Assembly: GCF_048544455.1 (NCBI RefSeq) | Contig: NC_133537.1 | Location: 20,955,541 to 21,019,540 of the forward strand | Origin: Silene latifolia | Taxonomy: Eukaryota; Streptophyta; Magnoliopsida; Caryophyllales; Caryophyllaceae | DNA length: 64,000 bases | Reading direction: 5' to 3' | Part shown: piece after piece, positions 36,412 through 46,546 of the stretch | How the letters are laid out: each line of letters starts with the position of its first letter | How positions within the stretch are numbered: position 1 is the first letter of the stretch | Notes under the pieces: generated by a model | Databases searched by the model: none | The model's input: the letters and a program-made list of their open reading frames with translations, nothing else | What the model was told of the DNA's origin: nothing | Made by a program: the position numbers and the translations under genes

Positions 36412-37393
36412 TGTTGGGGCTGGTGTCCTCTACAGTTAGTGCAATAACATTTAAATCTCTAAAAGGATCAAAGGGTATACTTTTGTATTATTATCAGTTA
36501 GTCCACGTTTATCAATAACGGTTGGCTTGCTAGATAAGTTTGACGTTATTGTCATACAGATGGCGGTGATCAACTGGTCCCTAAAAGTCACACCTATAGG
36601 ATACGTTTGAGAGATGTGACAATATGAAAATACAGTCATGTTGATGCCTAATTTGACTAAACAGTTAGTCGGAGTTATTATTGACTAATAATTAGTCAAA
36701 CGCGATGTTGAGATATTTATTTAATACGGATTAAATAATAATGGCTAAGACGAATTAAGCAGTTATTTCATAAATTAAATATAAACGATTATATTTAAAT
36801 TGATGTATATTGAATTAATTATACAATATTGTCTTTGTCGGACATGTATTAATATATCGACTGAGTCATGTTACTAGTTGATATTTTAATAACCGATAAC
36901 CGATGACGATTTATAATAATAACCCGTCATATACATTTTAGCATTTTCGTGTCGGACCACGGGTTAAAAATTAAGGAGAAAGTGGAAAGCCCACTCCCTC
37001 CTCTTGAAGCTCACGGCCGAAACACACAAAAGGGGAGCCTCTCTCCTTTTGTGACCTAATCATCTCATTTGCAAAATAATTAGGGTTTCGGGGCAATTTT
37101 CTCTGAAATTTCTAGATCTCACATCGAAAAACCTCACAACAACTCTCTCAATATTGCAAGTCAATTAGAGAGTATTTCTAGCACAAAGGGGCATAGTCTC
37201 AGACGGTCTTGGGTGCAACGATTAGGAGGAAATCTACTTTGATTTCTGTTCTTAAGCCGCATTTCAAAGGACCCGAGGTTGATTCTTGTTCTTTATCGTT
37301 TCTCTATTGTTTTTCGTTTATGACCATAAATCGCATGTTAAATTTACGTTATAGTCCTAAAATTTAAGGGTTTTATACGGATATTACCCCACA
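36412..37393 (+). repeat. 3' LTR of the copia element
   Basis: 982 bp, TG...CA. By eye it differs from the 5' LTR by four substitutions and one 1-base indel. Confidence 0.96.
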
Positions 37394-37464
37394 CCCATAT
37401 CGTGCTTCTCCATGTTGGAAAACTCGTTGGTCCACTCTTTTAGACGAATCTCCAAAAATTTCAT
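37394..37464 (-). CDS. 5' end of antisense gene 1, cut off by the copia insertion
   Basis: Minus-strand ATG at 37464-37462 followed by 23 open codons (MKFLEIRLKEWTNEF...) up to the CCCAT duplication. Skipping the copia element and one duplicate, the frame runs straight into 28805 and the rest of the gene. This makes the insertion a clean disruption of codon 24 and fixes the true start, about 80 bp downstream of a TATA box. Confidence 0.8.
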
Positions 37465-37540
37465 GATGATTGAGAATTTTATGTAATAAGACGAAGAAGA
37501 GACGGAAGAATTGTGTGAATAAAACCACCATCAACGTCTC

Positions 37541-37550
37541 TATTTATACT
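37541..37550 (-). promoter_or_regulatory. TATA box of antisense gene 1
   Basis: Minus-strand AGTATAAATA, in TTAGTATAAATAGAGACG, about 77 bp before the start codon. It shares the 12-mer TTAGTATAAATAG with the LTR TATA region. The twin palindromes lie 41 bp further upstream. Confidence 0.75.
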
Positions 37551-37591
37551 AAAATCTGTTTCCAAAAATCCGCCAGAACGGATACACTTGG

Positions 37592-37651
37592 GAACAGGCG
37601 CATCACCTGCTGCGCCTCTTCAAAGGGACGCAGCTCCTGCTGCGCCTCTTC
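37592..37651 (-). repeat. Twin 30-bp palindromes upstream of antisense gene 1
   Basis: Units 37592-37621 (arms GAACAGGCGCA / TGCGCCTCTTC, centre TCACCTGC) and 37622-37651 (arms AAAGGGACGCA / TGCGCCTCTTC, centre GCTCCTGC). They abut exactly, as in the LTR. Position: just upstream of the antisense TATA box. Confidence 0.92.
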
Positions 37652-38373
37652 CTCAGCTTTGTTTCTTTGAATTTCCGCATTGGATCTTTCCTAAATCCTT
37701 TAACGAATAATTTCCTATTCCTACGGGTTATTGTTTTGGTAAACACGTCAAAATTACCATAATTCGTGTTTCCTAAATTTCGCGGATGCGCATTTCGAGG
37801 CAATATCAACATTTTCATCATTTTAGCACACTTACATAGTTCTTTCTATTTCTTTTCTTTTTCGGGGAATCATTTATCCAATTTAATGTAATTTATTTCA
37901 AATTATATTTCTTTTATTTATTCCTTTTCTGGCGAATCATTTCGCTCCCGTCCTATATTACATTTCTAACTTATAGATTTCTTCTTTTTCTTTTTTTTAA
38001 GGGGTAACCCTCCCTACCGTCCGGTCATTTCCGGTAAATTTTTGCATTTTTCTACATTTTTAGAACTTTTGAGTCATTTGTTCTGCACTAATTTAGGCCA
38101 TATGTATATACAAATGTATGTTTTGCGTGATTTCTATGTAAATTTCGGCAGCATGACGGCGTAAACCGTCATCTACCAAACCTGTTCAAGGCTAACCTGT
38201 AAGTACAAGTAACACAACCCAACGGTAAAAGGCACTCAGGCCGTCATATATACAATCAAAAAGGAAATGTACAACAAACTGGGGGCTCAAGCCCCAAGCA
38301 AAATCCAAAATGTCCAAAAATGTGGGTCTTAAAATGTACAAATGTGCAAAATACAAACAACAACAAAACAAGG
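37652..38373. other. Spacer between the two antisense genes
   Basis: Non-coding; T-rich. It should contain the upstream region of antisense gene 1 and the 3' UTR of antisense gene 2. Confidence 0.55.
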
Positions 38374-41300
38374 CTACTGCCAGTCGCCCTCTAACTCCAC
38401 AACTCTCGACTCGAAAGCGGCAGCCTCGGCGTCACGAACCTCAAGCTCCCTCAACAAGCGAGCCGTCTCCTCCCGAGACTAGGCCAACTCTCGCTCCATC
38501 TCACTCCTCCCTTGCAAGCAACAAAATTGGCTCATGTCAATCATTTCAAGCAATCACAAGAAAAGTTGGAAAATCAAAATTAGGAAGAAAAGACATAAAT
38601 GAAAGGTTCATACCTGACGACCTCGACCGCCGACAAGTGCCTTGATGGCAGTAGCTCTCAGCCGGTTGGTCACCCTCTATAACGCTACAAACCGAGACGG
38701 CGCAACCTGCATTTTCAAAAAAGAGGTTCTCAATAATTGGATAAGTTCAATCAAATGTGTTCTTACACTAAAAACCATGCAAATTGGAGGCTCACCCTCC
38801 GAATCAGATGCTGCCAATCGTCCAGGCCATGCATCCGTCACAGCTACGTCAAAGTCACGCAGCTCAGAGATTGTCGTCCTCCCGGTCGCGTCAGTGTCCT
38901 CAAGGGTCTCGGGGTACTCTGGGGGCTCGATGCCCGCCGCCTCGACCTCCTTCAAAGTCAAATGATTCCCATTAGTCGATGATCTTTCATCGTATTCTCA
39001 AAAAATCGAAAGTAAAAAAGGATAAAGTACTTACCACAACCGGCCAGTACGCCAACCTCCCGTAGAGGAACGCCGAGTAGTCCTCGCCAGGAAGAAGGAG
39101 GGCGTCACCACCAAGGCCAGCCAAGTTAGCCTCCCTCTCAGCCTCAGAAGGCTCCCTGAACATCGTCCTAGGAGGATCGATGGGAACCGTCAAGACATCC
39201 CGAGAGCACTGACGAGCCAAGCGCTCGCCCAAGTACCACACAGGACCCATCGACGTCCTCAACAGCAGCCGGCTCGAACTCCTAGGTCGAAGGACCTCAG
39301 CCACAAAAGGGGGCACGCCAGCGTACTCCGCCCAAGGCCTGGGCACCCACTGGGAAAATATAAACAAAGAAATCATTCTTATGATCGGTTTAGAAAGTAA
39401 TAAAGAAGCAAAACGAATATAAGTGAGATGCTCACGCTGTCCAGCTGAAGGGCGTTCATGTCCCGCCGGTAGACACCGTGAGAGGAGCGCTTGCTCCTCG
39501 TGCGACACATCACCCAATCCCTCACGACGGGATAGGCCTTCTCTAGTGGCTCCGTCCTCCTGGGCGAGAGGTTCGGAAAGTAGGAGTACACCCACGCCTG
39601 TGAAGCGAGATAGTCAATAACGATCTTTCGTAACTTGATAAAGAAAAGAAGTGATTATTAGTCCAAATGAAGGTTCATACCTCCAACAGTAGTCCAGGGC
39701 CGACAGCACCAGGAGAAGTCCCCTTCTCCATCAACTCCGGACGAACCATGGCTCTCATGAAGCGGATGAGGACCGCGAAGCCAGCAGTGACCCAATCCCA
39801 ACGTCCTAGGGAGCTCAGGCCAGAAAGGAAGGGAAGAAGCTTCGTCGACAACCTCTCTCCCTTGTCTCCGAGGTAGATCGAAGACAAGAACCACCAGAGC
39901 CACAAGCGGACTCTCTGCTCAGCTGTACAGGGAGGAGGAGCCGTCTCCCTCCCGTCAATCACCACCAGCGCCGGGGTCTTTCCCGCAAAGTAGTCTCGGA
40001 CATAAGAACTCGGCACCAAACCAGGCACTGTAGCAGCCTTCGGCGATAAGTTCCAGCCGATCAACCTCCTAGCCTCGGCCGAGTCCAGCCTCATGGCAGT
40101 CTCCGGCCACTCCACCTCCTCATCCCACTTTGGCGGCTCGGAGATCATGCCGTAGTCCTCCAACGTGACTCCCACCTCACCAAAAGGCATGTGAAAAGTG
40201 GAAGTCGTATCCCAGAATCGGTCCAAGAAAGCGCGGACCGGGCTAAGGTTAGCCCGCAGCTTCCTCTTCGCGATATCCCTCCAAGCCTGCACCAAGGCAC
40301 CAAACGCTCCCCGCTCGATCATGGCGCGCTCCTCCGCCGACAGCCTCTCATAACACTCCATCACCGTTGTGTAGCCCGAGAACGATCTGATGTTCCCGGC
40401 CTCCTATTGTGATTTGAAACAAAAGCTATCTTTAGTTTGAATGAAATTGGAAGAGATATGAGCGAATGAAACGAAAGAATATGAGTGATGAGTAATGAAT
40501 TCAAGATTTACCAAGCTCTTCACCGTCCTATAGGACAAGTGACCCTCCGCAGCTCAAAGCAAGTGCCTGTTGTCCCAGGTTTCAGCCCACGCGGGTGCTC
40601 CCCTCAGCTGACGACCTCCTCGTCCCACGTTGGCCCGTCTCGGGGCCTCCTCCTCCTCAGCAACCTGCTCCTCGAGGATCTCGTCCTCGGCAACCTCCCC
40701 GGTTGTCCTAGCCGCAGCAAAAGCCTCCTCGAGAGCACGAGAAGCAGTGTCTATCTCCATGGGAGCTCTCCCAGAAGTAGAAGCCTCGTCACCTGCAACA
40801 TTAAAGTAATTTTAGGCCGCGTCAAGTGACGACGAGCCTTGATTAGGGATTTTCGAGCTTTCAACGCCCTGAAACCGCTCTTTTCTCGCCATCTTTGGCC
40901 TCATTCCCACAAACCCGATCACTCATGTGGTAATTTGGGTCGAGTCAAGCCTAAGTTGAAGCCTAGTCAGGGGTTCAAGTCGAAATTTCGGCAGTATTTC
41001 GTTATAACGGCGATTATGCCCTAGAAAAGTGCCCTGAAAAAGCATTCACAAACCGAAATTCCGAGATGGTAGGAAGTTTATCCATCATCCAAGGATTCCA
41101 AATGTCAAGTTTCATCGCAAATGGGTAATCCTAAGGCCATTTTCGAAGCAATTTACGGTTTAGTTGTGAAACCGTCTCAATTTCACTCAAATGCTCAAAA
41201 CTCAACGAAAATTCGAAACAAATACATGGTTATGATCCTTATACTACCAATTAGCTATTTACATGATCAATTTTACAAGGCAAGATCATTTGGGGGAAAA

Positions 41301-41407
41301 GCCCCAAATTTTTGACATTTTAGGGTTGGGAACCCTAATTTTGTCGATCCAAATCGTCCTTTATAGAAGATTAATGCAAGAATGATATACATACCTCGAT
41401 TAGTCAT
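38374..41407 (-). pseudogene. Antisense gene 2 of the Tat element: multi-exon plant mobile domain (PMD) protein
   Basis: Exons inferred from frames and GT-AG sites on the minus strand: 41407-41395 (ATG ACT AAT CGA G), 40792-40512, 40403-39681, 39597-39436, 39349-39035, about 38990-38796, 38706-38614, about 38511-38374. Exons 3-5 hold the PMD hallmark (FWDTTSTFHMPFGEVGVTLEDY; W-rich helix WLWWFLSSIYLGDKGE; GPGLLLE|AWVYSYFPNLSP across a splice). The last exon is a charged coiled coil (REETARLLRELEVRDAEA). Nonsense codons: TGA 40554-40552 (a Trp codon would fit), TAG 38679-38677, TAG near 38480. The acceptor of the sixth exon and the phase of the last are unresolved. PMD proteins have roles in silencing and morphogenesis and are also carried by transposons; the role here is unknown. 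Confidence 0.82.
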
Positions 41408-41543
41408 GGCGAATGCAAGCTTTTGGATCAAATTTTGGCGGAAATGGTTGAAGTTTGAGAGAGAAATGAATGAAATTGTGTTTCGAACAAATGAAATGAA
41501 ACCCTCTGTTTATCGCGTTTTTACGCAGGAAAGACACACTAAG

Positions 41544-41603
41544 GAACAGACGCAGCAGGTGCTGTGCCTATTCCAAGAGACGCAGCTCTTGCTGCGCCTC
41601 TTC
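41544..41603 (-). repeat. Twin 30-bp palindromes upstream of antisense gene 2
   Basis: Units 41544-41573 (arms GAACAGACGCA / TGTGCCTATTC, centre GCAGGTGC) and 41574-41603 (arms CAAGAGACGCA / TGCGCCTCTTC, centre GCTCTTGC). They abut exactly and sit 137 bp upstream of the gene's start codon. Only a weak TATA-like GATAAACA lies between. Confidence 0.92.
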
Positions 41604-42500
41604 CTTAGCTTCCCTCTATACGATTTTTCAAAAATTCGTTATGAGTTCGTTATTTGTGGGCCCATCTTTGGTGCGCCTCTTCTCCGATGCCATTTTATCT
41701 TTTTGGTCTGTTTGACGATAATTCTTCGCTCAGACCCGCGTTTCTAAGCCAACTGCAGACTATTATACATTATTTATCGCTCCCAAGACCTTGATTTTTC
41801 ACAACAAGCAGGTATTCCTCCACAGGTGTTTCGACACGCCTTCATTATATTCCCCCAGCGAGAGTAAGCGGATCGACAGTCCCTCTCGAGACATGGAGAT
41901 ACATTCCTGATAAGGTTTCCCGATACGAGAGTTCACGTCATACAAGCGTCCTTCTCAAGTCCCTCCGAAGTTTGTTTGAAGACGACCCAAGCAGATTTTC
42001 CCAGCAGTTCCCGCCTGTGTCCTGCTACTCACAATGTTTCTTGTTTCCCCGCGGAGTGCGATAAAGTGTCTTTCTCTAGAGGTTCCCAAACCAGTAGAGT
42101 TCCTACACTCAAGCCTTAGTTACCCCTTAATTTGAAATTGTATTCAGGCCTCCTTCCCGTTGATGCTTTCCTTTAGGGCCCCACACCCTAGCACAATCCT
42201 TATATATCCCTTAGGTCTTATCCCTTAGCTCCCACGCTTACCCTTAGCTCCTATGCACCTCCGAAAACGTCTCTCAAGAAGTTTCAGGTATGGTCTCTTC
42301 TTATGGTTGGCGAGCCTCCTTACGTAGTCTAATGGACTTTAAACGACCCTCCCCGATAGTCGACAGACTCTAAAATGTTCCCAACGACAGGTCCTTGGTT
42401 CAGACCCCTTGAGCCGCCTCGCATCGCCATAGTCGTCGGGTTGTAATCTTCAATTGACTGATGGCTATACTTTGACTTTCGCCTTGTCCAAGCCTCGGTC
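41604..42500. other. Spacer between antisense gene 2 and the polypurine tract
   Basis: About 900 bp, non-coding, GC-richer than the surroundings. No tandem repeat and no coding frame that I can support. Confidence 0.55.
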
Positions 42501-42510
42501 AAAGTGGGGC
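42501..42510 (+). other. Polypurine tract of the Tat element
   Basis: AAAGTGGGG directly before the 3' LTR; primes plus-strand synthesis. Confidence 0.75.
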
Positions 42511-43992
42511 TCAGAGATACCTCATTTCGCACCTCCCGCAAACCACCCGGTGATGATTGGGCCGCATGTTTGGTACGCGGAACGATTTGTGACAGTTCGT
42601 AAGTTTATCGTCAAGTGATTGCTCAAACACTGATGTCTACCTCTTAGTTGTCATCTACGCGCCGATACGGTCGTTTTTTTACAGTAATTAGAGTACATTT
42701 GGAGTCCTGCTTCCTTTCTTCTTCCTTCGTCCTCTGTAAATTCGCTTTCTTTTGTTTGCTTTCGTTTATCCTTCAATTCTTTGTCATAAAATCACAATAA
42801 TTTCACATGTATATTGCTTAGACATCATTAATACGTTTATTTAATCATTAAATTCGACTTAAATCCCTTATAATCCAATATTTGCGGGTTTTCGTCATTA
42901 AAATCAATCCGGGTTGTAGAGATTCGATTCTTTCATATAAAGTTTCTGGAATTCGACCTTTGGTATATTTCCATCTGTTATTTATCATATTCGTCATTAA
43001 TTTGTCATTAATTCATCATGTTTAACCTATTTAGTTCACCTATGTCACTAATCAATCTTTCATCCATGTAAATAATTCGTTCGTATCCGTCTCATCCGTG
43101 TTTTATTGCTTTTATGACTCATTCACATGTATTAATCCATTAAATCACTTCCATCCGAGTCGAATATCGTAATCAATCCTTAAAATTATCAATTAACATT
43201 AACGATTTGCGCCGCTACGGCCTGAGAACTCACCCTTGGAACACGCAAAGAATCGGGCTTTGCGCCTCTTCTAAAGGCGCGATCTGCTGCGCCTGTTCCA
43301 GGTTGATTTCTGTCTCTGAACTCCCGTTCTGCCTTGACCTGTTTAATTAGTTTACGTATAATTAACTATTAACCGTATTATCACCTACTGATTTATTCGT
43401 TGATTTATTCCTTTATTCTTTTTCTCAAATTGTCCGTTTTAGGAGTATTTTCGACATAAATCGCTAAACCCGATGTAATTATTGTATTCTTTATTGTATT
43501 TATCATTGTATTTTGTACCACTTGTATGTTTTCACATGTAATTGAACCTTAATCCCAACTTCGACCCATTTGCATGATTAAATTAATTGTTCACCGACTT
43601 AGTTAATCTCACATGCTAGGATTAAAACGTTGGATGTTGCATTGCATGCATATAATCGACGATATATCGAGTATGAATAACTTCCCTAATCATTAGTAGA
43701 GGCCGCTATCGAGGCGGGCGGGATTAGGTGTTCGATCAAAAGAGCTTCCTAATACGTACCCTCACCCCTTACTCCCGGATCTCTCGTGAACATCCGTGTT
43801 CATTAGCATCCACGAGAGTCATTCTAGACATAGAATGCTAAGGGTAACGGGTTCTTGGTGTTCATGTCACTACTTTGTGTCTTGACATGACACGAGGTAT
43901 TCGAACGGTTCCAATTTCCCATAAAAATTGGTGGCGACTCCACAAATGCAAACGCTTGTTCTCCCAAGCGCCCCCGTGGCCCCATGTCCACA
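42511..43992 (+). repeat. 3' LTR of the Tat element, internally deleted
   Basis: About 1482 bp. It starts CAGAGATACC where the 5' LTR has TGTAGATACC, so the terminal TG is lost or mutated. At about 42706 the sequence jumps from GGAGTCC (18371 in the 5' LTR) to the segment at 19282, removing ~905 bp including the TATA box and the twin palindromes. The end TGTCCACA is intact. Confidence 0.92.
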
Positions 43993-43998
43993 CAACAA

Positions 43999-44235
43999 CG
44001 GGAGTAGTGAAATAATCAATATTAATGCAGCAATAGTGAAAGTAACAATAATTACGGCGAGAGTACTGAAATTATCAATATTAATGCGGCAGTAGTGACA
44101 GTAACAATAATTACGGCGGGAGTAGTGAAAGTAGCAATGATTGCGGGCAAGTAGTGAAATGTTATTACTATTGTTTCATTAATAAGAGTAAAATATTAAT
44201 AGCGGGAGTAGTGAATCTCTCTCAAAATTTATTTC
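43999..44235. repeat. 59-bp minisatellite interrupted by the Tat insertion
   Basis: Units starting GGGAGTAGTGAAAT / GAGAGTACTGAAAT at 43999, 44058 and 44117 give a 59-bp period, with internal half-repeats of AGTAGTGAAAGTAACAATA. Degenerate copies continue to about 44215, and one lies left of the Tat element. Confidence 0.75.
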
Positions 44236-44345
44236 ATCGTAATTTTAGGATATGTTATAAAAAATATATTAATGATAAATTTATGGGTTATGCAACTTTA
44301 AGTAATTTTATTTAATGAAAAAAAAATTATTGGTAAGTAGAGGTA

Positions 44346-44374
44346 GGCCGGGCGAAGTCGGGCACCAATACTAG
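44346..44374 (+). mobile_element. Helitron-like 3' terminus
   Basis: GC-rich imperfect hairpin GCCGGGCGAAGTCGGGC, then ACCAATA and CTAG followed by T. It fits the Helitron 3' rule loosely (the stem is decayed). The minisatellite just upstream could belong to this element. Confidence 0.4.
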
Positions 44375-45801
44375 TATTTGAGAATAACCAAACCTATTTA
44401 TTATTAAGGCCCAATTTGTAGTTGAGGGTGATTTAAGCGGGAAAATTCCTAGTTTCACCTATTCTTTTAGTAAATATATAGGATGTTTTTGCTCGGGCTT
44501 TTCTCCTATTGGGCCAGTCCTATGCTGTAGGACGGTCATATAGGAGAGTTGTTGATATAAATATATTTAAATGTTAACATTGAGCTTTTCTCGTTTTAAA
44601 TTAGTCATATACTATATATAGAATATAGGAGAGTTGTTAAATAAAAATAATTAAATACGGGAGGGCTCAAGGCCCAATCATTTGTGAATAGCCCTGCACT
44701 TGTTTGCAACATTCCTGACAATCTAATAGGCTTCAATCTTCACAAGAATTTGGACATATGGGCTTTCGACCCGAGTATTTGGGCTATATATTTGGCTATC
44801 CTACTTTGGGCCCATATATTTGGGTTATTTTACTTTTGTGTAGCATAGGTTCACTAATTTTAGCATAGTTGTCATTTATGTGACTCTAAGTATATGATAT
44901 ACTACCAAAACTTGAGACAATTTTTTCACTAATTTAATGTTTATTTCACACTTTATAATTTGAAAACGGATAGTAAATCAAACAAATTTTGAATATTTTA
45001 TACATAATACGACATCATGGCAAAAAGTTTGGCTTCGATATCACTAAAGTTAAAATCAACTCAAACAGTACTCACTAAAATTCAATATAACTTCTTAACT
45101 AAGATCTGTGTCTGCGTAAAAAATTGATTTGAAGTATCTCATGCTGAATTAGAAATATCAAACTCACTTCGTCTCGATCATTTGTTTACCTATTATATAT
45201 TTGACATGGTTTTGATGAGTAATTTGATCATCCTTCATATGTATCAGTATCCACTTATTATACAATAAGAATAACCACAAATAATCACATCTCATTTTAT
45301 TGATTTTGTGTCAAAAGTAAAGATAAATAAATAACCGGAATACATAAAATATTTGGTTTATTACCCTTTACAACAATTTTCTAAAAAATTACAAAACATT
45401 AGAAGAGGCTCAAAGATTAAAACGTTAAAGCAATCTCAGACTTCTAAAGTCAAAGTTTTCATTTAAATATGTATGAAAAATAAAGACATGACGTGCAGCC
45501 CGGAGTCCCGGTATCATGATGGTAGTTGATGCTTTTGTACTTGACAAGAAAAGCTTAGCAAAAAGTTAGAGTTAATGTTCGTCTAACCTGCCTAATTATA
45601 TGGAAAACGCCTCTCAGATCATGATTACTGTTACATGTATACATGTATTTGACTTAGGTTAATAGATAGATTAAGGTATTTCGTGTGAGAAGACCATCTC
45701 GGCTAAAAGTATGATCAGTCGATAGTCAAGTTTCAATCAATAGTTGTATACCTTAAATCCTTAATACACGTGAGTTAGATTATTGGGTTCGATGTCAGTA
45801 T
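44375..45801. other. Non-coding stretch with a decayed Stowaway-like trace
   Basis: No gene. At about 45180-45340 there are weak echoes of the Stowaway family (TCGTCTCGATCATTTGTTTA, TGATGAGTAATTTGATCATC, AAATAACCGG). It is too diverged for firm boundaries. Confidence 0.45.
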
Positions 45802-46538
45802 CAGGGGCGAGTTCAGAAATATATTTTTGGTGTAGCAAGATCATATGTTAACTTTTTCGCCGTACGCCATTTTACGTGCTTCTAAGCACTCCTAGTGATT
45901 TTTGGATTCTTTTCGTAGAAAAAATAGATAAATTTACTTATCGATAGTTCTTTTTTCAAAAAATTCATGTGAAATATATATTACAAATAATTTACACTCA
46001 TAAACTATAATAATTCCATATACTCACCAAAAATCAATATAAATTACACAATATAAAAAAAATAATTCTACAAATATTAATTTTCTAATTCTTAACAACA
46101 AAAGAAAAACATGACTATATTATCCAATTAGAAGAATTTTGAGAGAGTTTTCTTTGGCATGTGTATATTTTATATATATAAGTGATAAGATATTACAATT
46201 TCCCATAAAAACATCATTAATTCTTTCCTTTTTAGATTTCTTATCCTATGCCTAGTGGACATAAGATAGAAAAACCGAAAAGAATTTGAGAGAGACTTAA
46301 GAAATTGGTAAAGTTTAAGCATTAATGAAAACATAAATTTCTGAAAGAACCCTCAAACAAAAAAAAAAAAAAAAAATTCTGAAACATATTACCGAATAGT
46401 ACTAGGCAAGATAAAAGGTCAATAAATGCTAGGAGTAAATATACAATAAATAGTGTAGCAAAAAATAAATTTCTCAAAGAATTTTTAGGATTTGGTGTAG
46501 CAAATGCTACACCATTAATGTACTTGGACTCGCCCCTG
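45802..46538. mobile_element. Non-autonomous hAT element with 8-bp target duplication
   Basis: Termini CAGGGGCGAGT and ACTCGCCCCTG (perfect inverted 11-mers) flanked by GTCAGTAT on both sides (45794-45801 and 46539-46546). An 8-bp duplication and CAGGGGCG-type ends define hAT. 737 bp. The subterminal TGGTGTAGCAA / GGTGTAGCAAATGC repeats could be transposase-binding motifs. No transposase. Confidence 0.92.
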
Positions 46539-46546
46539 GTCAGTAT

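Larger units (their letters stand above)
28811..37393 (+). mobile_element. Ty1/copia LTR retrotransposon nested in the Tat element
   Basis: LTRs 28811-29791 (981 bp) and 36412-37393 (982 bp), both TG...CA, with CCCAT target duplication. Primer site complementary to initiator Met tRNA. Domain order gag, protease, integrase, reverse transcriptase, RNase H is copia-type. By eye the LTRs differ at about five places, so insertion was recent. The coding region nevertheless has at least six nonsense codons and several frameshifts, so the copy cannot have moved by its own proteins. The lineage (Angela/Tork-like) is a guess. Confidence 0.96.
18176..43992 (+). mobile_element. Tat-type Ty3/gypsy LTR retrotransposon, nested and defective
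   Basis: LTRs 18176-20561 and 42511-43992 are flanked by a perfect 5-bp duplication CAACA (18171-18175, 43993-43997). Order: 5' LTR, primer site, gag-pol in one frame, two genes on the opposite strand, polypurine tract, 3' LTR. The pol carries two RNase H domains (a degenerate retroviral one and a complete archaeal-type one), which defines the Tat clade; antisense extra frames downstream of pol are also known from that clade. The integrase lacks a visible chromodomain. By eye the last ~690 bp of the two LTRs differ at roughly 2% of positions. A copia element (28811-37393) is nested in it. Four nonsense codons in gag-pol, loss of the protease and a crippled 3' LTR make it dead. Confidence 0.95.

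Noticed and set aside
38310-38982. Plus-strand frames of 81-111 codons
   Set aside because: They lie opposite exons of antisense gene 2, which explains their openness and GC content.
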